DNA of 15,866 bases from CAYVMN01 sp964452575 (GTDB taxonomy: Bacteria > Desulfobacterota > DSM-4660 > Desulfatiglandales > Desulfatiglandaceae), in the NCBI GenBank assembly GCA_964452575.1, contig CAYVMN010000106.1, forward strand, positions 1 to 15,866. Direction: 5' to 3'. Positions 7,042 through 14,454 of the stretch are shown in pieces (the first letter of the stretch is position 1; the number at the start of each line of letters is the position of its first letter). The notes under the pieces were generated by a model. The model ran no database searches. It was not told the DNA's origin and was given only the letters and a program-made list of their open reading frames with translations. The position numbers and the translations under genes are program-made.

Positions 7042-8220
7042 GTGAGCAATGAAGATATCACGCGATTGACTAAGAGTGTTGTAGATTACCTCGGTTGGCT
7101 TAGTGCTACGGGAAACTCAGCAAGTCTCAGGGAACAGTATGATCATATCCTTATTGAGTTTCTTGTTTTCGCACTCCGGAAAAAAATTCCATGGAAAAAC
7201 ATATTTTCGTTGGACACGCTCAGAATGTTCGGAAAACATTCTAAGCGCCTTGCCGATGCAATTCATATACTGACAGGCTTTTCGGATTATCTCTATGAGG
7301 AAGGCATCATCACTGAGCCGCTTGAGGTCCCACACGACCGATTCCTCTTGCCTGACATTTACGAAAAATACCTCCTCTATTTACAGCACGGAAAAGGCGT
7401 TTCCAAAGGCCTTGTCATATCATCCAGAAGGGTCTTGGCTTCTCTAAATGAGTATCTTGATAAGCACAACATTGACCTGACAAGTCTTGAGATCCGGCAC
7501 ATCGATGGGTTCATGGCCGAGTTTACTAAGCCGTTTTGTAATGTCACCCGCGGCATTTATCGAAACCAAATCCGGAGTTTTCTGAAGTACATCCACAATG
7601 AGAAAGTGATCAAAAAGGATATCGCCCATCTCCTGGTGGGACCCCGTAAATTCGGTGAGCCAAGGCCACCCAGATTTTTACGACCTGAGGAGGTAAAAAA
7701 GCTTTTTGGCAGCATCACACTGGATACGCCTGTAAAGATCCGCACCTATGCCATGCTGCTCCTGTCTTACTCCTTGGGGCTGCGGCCCATTGAGATCAAG
7801 CGGATCACCCTTGATGATGTCTCCTTTCAGAGAGCAGAGATCACCATTACCCTGGGAAAAACGAAAAATCCGTCTATTATGCCCCTGCCCGAAAAAACCC
7901 TGAAGGCGATCGCCGCTTATGTCTACAAGGTCAGACCCCAGAGCCAGCATAGAGACCTGTTTCTGACTGTTTATAAGCCATACAGACCCGTTTCCACCAC
8001 TCTGGTGAGCGAACACATTTCGAGGATAATTAGAGCGGCAGGCCTCTCTGCATCAGCCTACTGGGTGCGGCACACCTACGCCCAGAGTTTGCTTTGCACG
8101 GGCCACTCCATATACGACATCAAAGAGATGATGGGCCATGAAAGCATCCGATCCACCCAACGATATCTTCATGTCAACATAGAGCATATGCGAAAGGTCT
8201 TATTCGATGAAATCCTTTGA
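7042..8220 (+). CDS. Tyrosine recombinase, first of the trio (RitA-like)
   Basis: Site-specific recombinase, 392 aa. The start is the GTG at 7042 (VSNEDITRLTKSV) with GGGAGGA 6 nt upstream; the frame is open further back but only across the previous gene's tail. The N-terminal core-binding region spans roughly residues 1-195. In the catalytic domain: Arg248 (SLGLRPIEI), Lys273/275 (LGKTKN), Arg343 (YWVRHTYAQ), His366 (MMGHESI) and nucleophile Tyr375 (TQRYLHV). The usual His of the HxxR box is Tyr340 here, unlike its two neighbours. It overlaps the next recombinase by 14 nt. Probably acts with the other two at the element ends, as inferred for trio elements; the order of action is unknown. Confidence 0.92.
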   Translation: MSNEDITRLTKSVVDYLGWLSATGNSASLREQYDHILIEFLVFALRKKIPWKNIFSLDTLRMFGKHSKRLADAIHILTGFSDYLYEEGIITEPLEVPHDRFLLPDIYEKYLLYLQHGKGVSKGLVISSRRVLASLNEYLDKHNIDLTSLEIRHIDGFMAEFTKPFCNVTRGIYRNQIRSFLKYIHNEKVIKKDIAHLLVGPRKFGEPRPPRFLRPEEVKKLFGSITLDTPVKIRTYAMLLLSYSLGLRPIEIKRITLDDVSFQRAEITITLGKTKNPSIMPLPEKTLKAIAAYVYKVRPQSQHRDLFLTVYKPYRPVSTTLVSEHISRIIRAAGLSASAYWVRHTYAQSLLCTGHSIYDIKEMMGHESIRSTQRYLHVNIEHMRKVLFDEIL

Positions 8221-9181
8221 AAGTGTTATGGCCCCCCATATCGAGGCCTATCTGGTTTATCGAAAATCCCTGGGCTATCTTTCCACGCTAGCCAGATACC
8301 ATCTTCATGTTTTTGATCGCTATCTGGTAGAACACGACGCAGGCTGGGACGACTTTCATCCGGCCTTTTTCCTTGAAATGAGGAGTCGGATCCCTCTGGA
8401 ATCCTGGTCTGTCAACAGCATTTTTTCCTCAGTTCGGGCTTTGTTCAGTTTTCTCGTTCGTCGGGGGGAGTTGACGCACAATCCACTGAAGGATGTTCCG
8501 CGTCTCAAGGAAAACACCATCGTGCCCTTTGTGTTTTCTCCTGAACAGGTTGATCAGTTGCTGAATGTGATCAGCCGCAGAATCCGAAAAAACGAAAACT
8601 ACTTTTTGATAGACCTGGCCACTTATTTAGTCATTCTGTTGATGGCCCGCTGCGGCATGAGAATCTCAGAACCTGTTAAGCTGTTGCGGCACCATTACCG
8701 ACGGGATGATGCCACCATTTTTATCGAAAAGACCAAATTCGGTAAGGACAGACTTATCCCGGTTCAAAAAGACGTCGCCACACAGATTGAAAACTATCTT
8801 GCTGTCCGTGAAACACTCAATCCCCATGATGACAACCCCTATCTTTTGGCAGGTAGAAAACAAAAGCATCTTTGCGATACGACACTTGGATACGTGTTTG
8901 CTCATGCAGTCAAGGAAATCGGCCTGCATCAACCACGGAAGGTCGTGGGCAATGTCAACTTCAATCCGCCCACGCCTCATTCGCTGCGGCATTCTTTTGC
9001 CGTCAATACACTGAAAAGCGTCTGGGAAAGGGGACAATCCGCACAGAATGCATTGCCTGTCCTGGCCGCCTATATGGGTCATAAAGACTATAAATGTACC
9101 AGTGTTTACCTACGGGTAGCGGACGCTATCAGTCGTAAGGAGCTGGTTGATTTTTCTCTCTGGCAGAAGACTAACGTATGA
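8207..9181 (+). CDS. Tyrosine recombinase, second of the trio (RitB-like)
   Basis: Site-specific recombinase, 324 aa. The ATG at 8207 lies inside the end of the first recombinase, with AAAGGT upstream. It has a SAM-like core-binding domain at about residues 8-95 and then a complete catalytic set: Arg152 (RCGMRISEP), Lys177 region (EKTKFGKDR), His258 and Arg261 (TPHSLRHSFAV), His292 (YMGHKDYK) and Tyr301 (TSVYLRV). A longer-than-usual stretch between box II and the last His (residues about 262-290, NTLKSVWERGQSAQNALPVL) separates it from its neighbours. Its stop shares 4 nt with the start of the third recombinase. No damage visible. Confidence 0.93.
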   Translation: MKSFESVMAPHIEAYLVYRKSLGYLSTLARYHLHVFDRYLVEHDAGWDDFHPAFFLEMRSRIPLESWSVNSIFSSVRALFSFLVRRGELTHNPLKDVPRLKENTIVPFVFSPEQVDQLLNVISRRIRKNENYFLIDLATYLVILLMARCGMRISEPVKLLRHHYRRDDATIFIEKTKFGKDRLIPVQKDVATQIENYLAVRETLNPHDDNPYLLAGRKQKHLCDTTLGYVFAHAVKEIGLHQPRKVVGNVNFNPPTPHSLRHSFAVNTLKSVWERGQSAQNALPVLAAYMGHKDYKCTSVYLRVADAISRKELVDFSLWQKTNV

Positions 9182-10197
9182 AGCTCTCTCCCTTGATCCA
9201 TCAGTTCTTCGATCAATACCTGCCTCATATCCGAAGGGTCAGTCACCACACTGTTAAGGGATATCGGGATGCCTTCCGGATTTTTCTTCCTTTTGCGGCA
9301 TCGTTTTACAAGATCAAGGTCAATTCCCTCCGGATAGAACATATCTCAAGAGAACTCATTATCGCGTTCCTTGAGGATCTGCACAATGGAAGAAATAATC
9401 TTGTCAAAACACGCAATCACCGGCTTGCGGCCCTCAAATCATTTGCCAAAATGATCCGTTTTATGTATCCGGAACAGCAAGAGGTGGCCAATACCATCCA
9501 AAGAATTCCCCAGAAGCGTTCTCAGAAGGCCCTTATCGGGTTTCTGTATCAGGATGAGATACTCCAGATCTTTCAGGCCGTTGATCTGAAGCGAAAAGAA
9601 GGATTCAGGGATTATACTCTGCTCCATCTCCTCTATGATTGCGGCGCAAGGGCCAGTGAAATCACAACGCTCAATCTGGATTACTTTGATCCCAAGAAAA
9701 AAACCTTGGCCATTCTGGGAAAGGGAGACCGGTTCAGGCTCATAAAGCTTGAGACAAAGACCTGTCAACTGCTGCAGCTCTATATCCGTAAATATCGCAT
9801 CTCTCCACAAACCCTATACCGGGACCGGCTATTTATCAATCAGCGGGGAGAAGAGCTCACCCGACATGGCATTTATCGTATCTGCAGAAAATATCTGGAA
9901 AAGGTCCTCCCTCCAAAGCGCCTCCAGTATATCAATCCCGTCCATAGCTTTCGTCATAGCAAGGCAGTGGACATGTTGTACAACGGCCATCCCATCACCG
10001 ACATCAAGAACCATCTGGGCCATGACAGCATTCAGTCCACCACCATTTACCTTCATCTGGACCTGGATCGAAGGCGCCACACCCAAAGGCGCTTTATCAG
10101 ACATATGCAATCGGTCCTGTCGGACGATGCAAAGATAGATGAATTACTCCAGTGGGAAAACGAGGGAGACCTGATGGCCTGGTTGGATAGCTTATAG
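9178..10197 (+). CDS. Tyrosine recombinase, third of the trio (RitC-like)
   Basis: Site-specific recombinase, 339 aa, starting at the ATG that overlaps the previous stop (ATGA). The N-terminal core-binding domain covers about residues 5-110 (FFDQYLPHIRRVSHHTVKGY). The catalytic set is complete: Arg158 (DCGARASEI), Lys182 (ILGKGDRFR), His256 and Arg259 (PVHSFRHSKAV), His282 (HLGHDSI) and Tyr291 (STTIYLHL). A C-terminal tail of nearly 50 residues after the nucleophile is Arg-rich then acidic (DRRRHTQRRFIRH; LLQWENEGDLMAWLDSL); such tails often swap between protomers in recombinase assemblies, which is inference here. No T-rich terminator was found after the stop. Confidence 0.93.
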   Translation: MKLSPLIHQFFDQYLPHIRRVSHHTVKGYRDAFRIFLPFAASFYKIKVNSLRIEHISRELIIAFLEDLHNGRNNLVKTRNHRLAALKSFAKMIRFMYPEQQEVANTIQRIPQKRSQKALIGFLYQDEILQIFQAVDLKRKEGFRDYTLLHLLYDCGARASEITTLNLDYFDPKKKTLAILGKGDRFRLIKLETKTCQLLQLYIRKYRISPQTLYRDRLFINQRGEELTRHGIYRICRKYLEKVLPPKRLQYINPVHSFRHSKAVDMLYNGHPITDIKNHLGHDSIQSTTIYLHLDLDRRRHTQRRFIRHMQSVLSDDAKIDELLQWENEGDLMAWLDSL

Positions 10198-10501
10198 CAG
10201 GGGCAGATAACCAACAACCCTCAACGGGGGACTATGGAAAGAGTCAAAATATTATGTTGTGGGATGGGCAGACAGCCACGCCCAAAAACAGGTTAACATG
10301 TTGCTTTTCTTTAACATTTTCCGTTTCCCATGGCAAAGCTAAAACTTTCTATTTTTTCAGCGGCTTATGACAACTCGCAACATAAGTCAAGATACCTCAG
10401 TTCTCGCAAGTTCTGAGATATTGTATATATGAGAAATTGATTTTGGCCTAGGTTGTTGTTCGACCCGTGGTATGAGACGTCTTCTGTCAGAGGACTTTAG
10501 C
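10198..10501. other. Intergenic region between the recombinase trio and the beta-propeller gene
   Basis: About 300 bp where two convergent genes end. No gene seen. It contains an imperfect inverted repeat CTTATG-11 nt-CATAAG at 10364-10386, another at 10392-10421 (ATACCTCAG ... CTGAGATAT, 8 of 9 pairs), both with a TCGCAA word in the loop, and an 8-bp imperfect hairpin at 10479-10495. None has a proper T-run. These could be the right end of the recombinase element or mRNA 3' structures. Confidence 0.4.
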
Positions 10502-11902
10502 CTATTGACCCCGGGTGTACCAGCTCCCGCCAGCACCGTTCCAGCTGGCCCCCTCCCCCCAGACTACATGATTCATGCCTGACGAATCCACGTCTATTTC
10601 CAAATAATCACCATATGGAAAGGCGTATCCTTCAGGGTACTTGTAGGGTGCTCCGGAGCCAAGACCTGAGATGCGCACCTCCGTGCTCCATGTCACTCCG
10701 CCGTCGGTGGAGCGACGGTACCAAGTATTCCACCGGTTTGTGCTGCCGTTTCGGTCATCCTGCCATACCAGCCGGAAGTCTCCCGGAACGGAGCTGGTCG
10801 CCAAGGCCGGAAAGGCATTGTTGACAGTATCCAACCCATTGGATACCTCAAGGCGTGAACTCCAGGTGACTCCATCAATAGACGTCCTAACATAAAGCTT
10901 TTGGGGCGACCCAGGTATATTCCCGGTATTATAGGCGATCATTAGCAGTCCCGTGCTGTCGATCGCCAAGACCGCTGAGGGTCCGAAAAAACCGAATTTG
11001 CAGCCCTCCGCCCACTGGCAGTCCGGCACCTCTGCGGAAGCATCCACGCGTATCGTCTCCCAGGTGGCTCCGCCATCGCTTGACTTCAGGATATTTATGT
11101 GCGAGTCCCCGGTGTAGTCCTGACTGTAATCGGTGGCAGCGAAGTAGACTTCTCCGGTAAGGGAAACAGTCCCGCCGGTGTGAAACCAGTACCGGTTATC
11201 GTTGTTTGTCTTCACCGCCCTGGAGAAGCTCTCGCCGTTGTCGTGTGAGGCAGCCACATAGCTGTGACTAGCATTGAAGGCGATGTACACGTCCTGGCCG
11301 TCTTGTGATACGGCGAGAATGGGTTTGTCCGACCAGTTCGGCTTCTTCATTATTCCAGCGAGCGTGACCGGGTTCGACCAGGTGACACCATAATCTGCGG
11401 ATTTGGTGAACTTGACTCCCGGGATGTAGCCATTGAGAAAAGCGCCGTAGATGACACCATTACCGTCGACTTCGATTTGAGGGTCATTCTGGGTCCTTCT
11501 GGTTTGAGCGAGAAACTGGTCCGGTTCCCATGTCGTACCGCCATCGAGAGATCGTCTAAATATGATTGAGGGATCAGAGCACCTCCTGCAGGCCTTGGGT
11601 CCGCCGTAGCGTGTGGTGAGTTGATAGACATGGTTTAAAGCTGAGTCCACTGCGATAGCAGGCTCCCAATCGTCATATCCGCTCCATACCCGCTCGGACT
11701 CAAAGCCTTGAGCCGTGAGGGAAGCAGACGGTCTAACAATCACTGCTATCTCATCCCCGGGGGGTGCAACGCCGCCACGATTCTTCGCCTTACCTTCGGC
11801 TCTCTGAGTCTCTTTGTACAACTGCCGGCTGCCAGCCTGACAACCGAAGCTTACAGTAAGAAATAGAAAGACAGCAATGCAGACATTGCAACATGTTTTC
11901 AT
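10502..11902 (-). CDS. Exported sialidase-like Asp-box beta-propeller protein (probable lipoprotein)
   Basis: It is 466 aa from the ATG at 11902, chosen over 11929 because AAGGGGA lies just upstream and the protein then opens with a signal peptide, MKTCCNVCIAVFLFLTVSFG, followed by Cys21 (a loose lipobox, VSFGC). Six Asp-box repeats are visible: residues 118-125 SLDGGTTW, 168-175 SADYGVTW, 219-226 SHDNGESF, 274-281 SSDGGATW, 341-347 SIDGVTW (shortened) and 398-405 STDGGVTW. That fits a six-bladed sialidase/BNR fold. I do not see the FRIP motif or a clear arginine triad of true sialidases, so glycosidase activity is doubtful; it may be a surface binding protein. An isolated gene, with no sugar-use neighbours. 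Confidence 0.82.
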   Translation of the reverse strand: MKTCCNVCIAVFLFLTVSFGCQAGSRQLYKETQRAEGKAKNRGGVAPPGDEIAVIVRPSASLTAQGFESERVWSGYDDWEPAIAVDSALNHVYQLTTRYGGPKACRRCSDPSIIFRRSLDGGTTWEPDQFLAQTRRTQNDPQIEVDGNGVIYGAFLNGYIPGVKFTKSADYGVTWSNPVTLAGIMKKPNWSDKPILAVSQDGQDVYIAFNASHSYVAASHDNGESFSRAVKTNNDNRYWFHTGGTVSLTGEVYFAATDYSQDYTGDSHINILKSSDGGATWETIRVDASAEVPDCQWAEGCKFGFFGPSAVLAIDSTGLLMIAYNTGNIPGSPQKLYVRTSIDGVTWSSRLEVSNGLDTVNNAFPALATSSVPGDFRLVWQDDRNGSTNRWNTWYRRSTDGGVTWSTEVRISGLGSGAPYKYPEGYAFPYGDYLEIDVDSSGMNHVVWGEGASWNGAGGSWYTRGQ

Positions 11903-12347
11903 TTTATCCCCTTGCTCGTATATACGCATCGGCGCACTGCCATACGGATGGGTTAACTAAAGCATACTTTCTCTTGCGTGAACAATGCCTCCCAATCCTC
12001 GAAATTAATCCATGGGTTGAGGTGCGTTCTTGAATTCGGTGACTTGTTGATCATTCAGCCATGCCTTTTGAGCTGACTTCTAAAAACTCCCTGGCGGGAT
12101 ATAGGTGAAGTACATAACTTATAACATTCAATCATGAAAAAAGGAATATGATTGCGACGTTACAAGAGCTTTGACCGATGACATGGTGAAGAGCCTGTGG
12201 GGTATCTATATATCATTTCCTTGCCTATCGAAGCGCAGCGTAGATCCCGCTCGCGGGGCCTCTCCTTTCGAAGATGCCAAGGACGGTCATTTTTAGAGGG
12301 GACAAGAATTGGGATGCTTTCTTCCTCCATTGCAAAGAGAAGGAACA
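11903..12347. other. Gene-poor region upstream of the beta-propeller gene
   Basis: About 440 bp without a supportable gene. It holds the right copy of the 44-bp repeat (12096-12139). A 62-codon minus frame (12160-12348) is compositionally unconvincing. No clear sigma-70 promoter was recognised for the minus-strand gene. Confidence 0.5.
12096..12139 (-). repeat. 44-bp dispersed repeat, right copy
   Basis: Matches 4988-5031 at 39 of 44 positions without gaps. On the plus strand it begins GGGATATAGGTGAAGTACAT and ends CAATCATGAAA. It lies 193 nt before the start of the minus-strand beta-propeller gene, in the same orientation relative to the gene as the copy before livH. The first 12 bases have a near match at 15017-15028. 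Confidence 0.85.
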
Positions 12348-12491
12348 ATGGATGACTTAAAATTTCTTATGTTTGATGTGGTACAATCGAAATTGGTGAG
12401 GAATACGGACAGGCTCAGTACTCAAGCCACCGGTCGCCTACCGGCCGTGCCTGGTTCTCTTTCTCTACCACGGTATCTTGTTCTACTCTAG
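12348..12491 (+). CDS. 47-codon frame, possible N-terminal stump of an unknown gene
   Basis: The ATG at 12348 follows AGAAGGA by 3 nt and opens MDDLKFLMFDVVQSKLVRNT, which looks protein-like for about 24 residues, then degrades into Pro/Leu-rich sequence where it overlaps the 3' end of the serine-protease pseudogene on the other strand (from 12415). One reading is that a deletion joined the start of one gene to the truncated end of another near 12415. Not recognised; low confidence that it is expressed. Confidence 0.25.
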   Translation: MDDLKFLMFDVVQSKLVRNTDRLSTQATGRLPAVPGSLSLPRYLVLL

Positions 12492-13193
12492 TATTCACCA
12501 TATGGGTGCTTAGACACCTTGTGCCGATTAGCTTCGCCAGCGCGTAAGACTGTTCGATGGCCCCAATAGCCAAGGGATGGATCTTGTCGAATAGAGCGGT
12601 GACGATCTGCGCCATTGCTTCAGGGGTGTAAGTTGTCAAGTCACTAGGCTTAGCTGTTTCCCGGATGAATGCCATAGCATGCCTCATATCTTGCACGGAT
12701 ATGGGCTCAGACTCAGCAGGGCCCTCTCTGCGTGGTAAGAGTGGGTGGCTCCTGCTCGGATCAATCGGGCTCAACACTCCCATGTGTGTCATAACGATCT
12801 CATCGGCGCCCATTGCCGGCAGTGTGCCGGCGCTGTGTGCCCGGTAGGGTACGAGAACGGCAAACCGGTTACGGAACTCCCGCATGAGGGTAACAATTCA
12901 CCAGGGAGCCTCAGTGTCACCGCCTCTTGTCAACCAATTGATGACAATTGGTCGTATAACGAAGGCACCATTGCTTCTGATATGCGCGCTAAGTCGGTCA
13001 GCCAATAGACGATAGCCCGATTGCCCCCACGAGCCTGTTCCAAGGCTCTTATGAGCTGGATCAGTTGTTGTTTATCCGAGTCGGCTGCTTGAGATTGAAT
13101 AGCCGCTTGAGAAACGGGGTCGCCGTTAGGCTGTTGAATTGGTGACGTCATTCTGCCCTTATCCTTGGGAGTCTTCTTAGGCTTCTTCCCCAT
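12415..13193 (-). pseudogene. Decayed SDH_sah/SppA-like serine protease gene
   Basis: The N-terminal piece (13193-12930, MGKKPKKTPKDKG ... IVYWLTDLARISEAMVPSLY) ends at a TGA at 12932-12930. In another frame from 12933 the sequence continues LTRGGDTEAPW, a TGA at 12900-12898, then IVTLMREFRNRFAVLVPYRA and HSAGTLPAMGADEIVM with LSPIDPS. The HSAG serine, GADEIVM and LSPIDP segments match serine dehydrogenase proteinases (SDH_sah, crotonase/SppA-like fold). Three lesions are visible: loss of about ten codons with a frame change near 12932, an in-frame TGA where family members (from memory) have Arg, and an aberrant C-terminus after LIGTRCLSTHM. It was probably cotranscribed with the small gene just upstream, which it overlaps by 17 nt. 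Confidence 0.75.
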
Positions 13194-13395
13194 CCCTTTG
13201 CTTCTCTTCCTCTATAGCTTTCTGTAGATGCTGGGCGGGGGTCTCCATCATGCCACTCCGACCTTGATAGATCTCGGAGTAAGGGATGAACCGAGAAGTG
13301 GATTGGGTGCGGTAACTGCCCACAACGAATACAGAGCAGCCCGCACGCGCCTGGGCCTCTGTCAGAGTTGTTGGGATGCTGCTTAATGTGCCCAT
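13177..13395 (-). CDS. Small hypothetical protein upstream of the protease pseudogene
   Basis: It is 72 aa. The start is the ATG at 13395, preceded by GAGGAGGT at good spacing, although the frame is open back to 13488. The sequence begins MGTLSSIPTTLTEAQARAG, followed by CSVFVVGSYRTQSTSRFIPY, and ends in a charged helix (LQKAIEEEKQRDGEEA). The end overlaps the start of the protease pseudogene by 17 nt, so they were one operon. I do not recognise the family. The overlap and the strong SD support a real gene; whether it still matters without its decayed partner is open. Confidence 0.6.
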   Translation of the reverse strand: MGTLSSIPTTLTEAQARAGCSVFVVGSYRTQSTSRFIPYSEIYQGRSGMMETPAQHLQKAIEEEKQRDGEEA

Positions 13396-13572
13396 GCTCT
13401 TTACCTCCTCGCGCGTTGGTAATATAGCTCGAAACATTCCTGGTGTCATACGGAACATGTTCCGCTCACTAGAATACCATGCCCACAATTATATTTAACT
13501 TACTAATATCCAGGTGTCAATACTGCAATCGGCTGATAGAGTCTCCCCTCGCCTTTATCCCCAACTGCTTGA

Positions 13573-13761
13573 GAATGGTTGTTTGAAGAAGTCCTGAAGG
13601 CTGTCCCACATCGCCACTTTGTCTTTAGCATCCCCAAAATCCTCCACCGATATTTCCTCTATGATTGGAGCTTTCTCTCGGATCTGAGTCGTTCGGGGTG
13701 GGAATCATTGAACGTCTTTTTCCAGGCGGCTGTGTCCGAAGAGGGTGCCTATCTGCGTGTA
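13573..13761 (+). pseudogene. Internal fragment of an IS91-family (Y2_Tnp) transposase
   Basis: The plus-strand frame directly after a TGA (13570-13572) reads EWLFEEVLKAVPHRHFVFSI, then PKILHRYFLYDWSFLSDL and SGWESLNVFFQAA, which matches the stretch of IS91-type transposases lying between the zinc-binding CxxC region and the HUH catalytic histidines. Similarity is lost after about VSEEGA (13761). Both the upstream zinc-binding region and the downstream catalytic part are absent, so this is a relic of roughly 60 codons of a protein normally near 400 aa. Family assignment is by recall of conserved sequence. Confidence 0.7.
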
Positions 13762-13847
13762 CCATACAGGCGGGCAGTACCCAGCGCAATATCGAAGTAC
13801 ACAATTTTATATTGTTCCTGTCAACAAGAACCCTGAACATAACAAAA

Positions 13848-13860
13848 TATAGCAACGGCA
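13848..13860 (+). repeat. Left terminal inverted repeat of the IS630 remnant
   Basis: TATAGCAACGGCA, including the presumed TA target duplicate. The transposase stop codon (TAA, complement of 13861-13863) abuts it. Confidence 0.85.
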
Positions 13861-14408
13861 TTAAGTAACTGTACATAGCTGCCGTATTTTGTCAGGCTTT
13901 ATCTTTTTTTGTTTGCGGCGTATTGCACTATGAATTGCTTCAACATCCTGGAAATAATGATTAGTGGTTACCTCATATCGTATCAATTTCCATATGCGCT
14001 CTTGCGGATTCTGCTCTGGGTGATAAGCTGGCAGATACTCCAGATCGATATTCTTAAGCTCAGCCAGCGCCTCTTTGACTTGATCGCCTTTATGCCACTT
14101 GGCGCCATCCGCGTAAAGAAAAATTTTGTAATCACGCAGTCGGGCATGCAATCGAGTTGGCCAGGTCGGCCCGGCCGAGGATCGTCTTCAAGAGCCTTCA
14201 AACCTTGGGCATTGGCCTTCTTAATCCATCCGATAACCGCTGGCCGAGACAAATTAAACAGCTTTGCCACCGCCGTTGATTTCCATCCGGATAACACCAA
14301 CAACAAGGCAGCGATCCGAATCCCTATCCATGCGCCTTTAATAAGCTCGGCTTCTTGCAGCAAAGCTTCCCTTGTAACCTCATGGTGTGCTATTTGTAGT
14401 GGTTTCAT
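13861..14408 (-). pseudogene. IS630-family transposase with deleted catalytic core
   Basis: The N-terminal part (ATG at 14408) carries an intact helix-turn-helix: IAALLLVLSGWKSTAVAKLF, then NLSRPAVIGWIKKANAQGL and the family linker DPRPGRPGQL. Near 14150-14165 the frame changes and the C-terminal part continues LHARLRDYKIFLYADGAKWH, with the second catalytic Asp in the LYADGAKWHK motif, and later YLPAYHPEQNPQERIWKL with the final Glu. Roughly 130-150 residues between linker and LHARLRD, including the first catalytic Asp, are missing. The product cannot be active, though an ORF encoding only the DNA-binding half remains open (14408-13983) and could in principle act as a repressor of related elements. 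Confidence 0.85.
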
Positions 14409-14454
14409 AAAAACATCAATACCACATGTGGCATAATTATGTCAGGCTATTTTT

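Larger units (their letters stand above)
6611..10197 (+). mobile_element. Recombinase-in-trio (RIT) type element with an accessory gene
   Basis: Four tightly packed plus-strand genes: a small winged-helix-like protein, then three different tyrosine recombinases overlapping by 14 and 4 nt. Three adjacent, overlapping, dissimilar tyrosine recombinases are the defining layout of RIT elements. The ends are not determined: the left limit given is the palindrome, the right is the last stop codon. I found no convincing matching terminal inverted repeat; weak candidate words near 5343, 10252 and 10372 are within chance expectation. The surrounding decayed transposon genes suggest an accumulation zone. 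Confidence 0.75.

Noticed and set aside
5343..10385. TTATGTTGTGGGTT at 5343-5356 and its 12/14 inverted match at 10372-10385 as terminal repeats of a large element (also TTATGTTGTGGG at 10252-10263)
   Set aside because: A 14-mer match with two mismatches is expected many times by chance in a window this size, and nothing else supports ends here.
5867..10492. Direct repeat TTCTGTCAGAG at 5867-5877 and 10482-10492 as a target-site duplication around the recombinase region
   Set aside because: Eleven-base repeats are expected by chance in 16 kb, and the left copy is upstream of an unrelated zinc-ribbon gene start.
13788..13815. Degenerate third full copy of the 44-bp repeat (CGAAGTACACAATTTTATATT)
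   Set aside because: Needs an indel and several mismatches; similarity is mostly AT composition.
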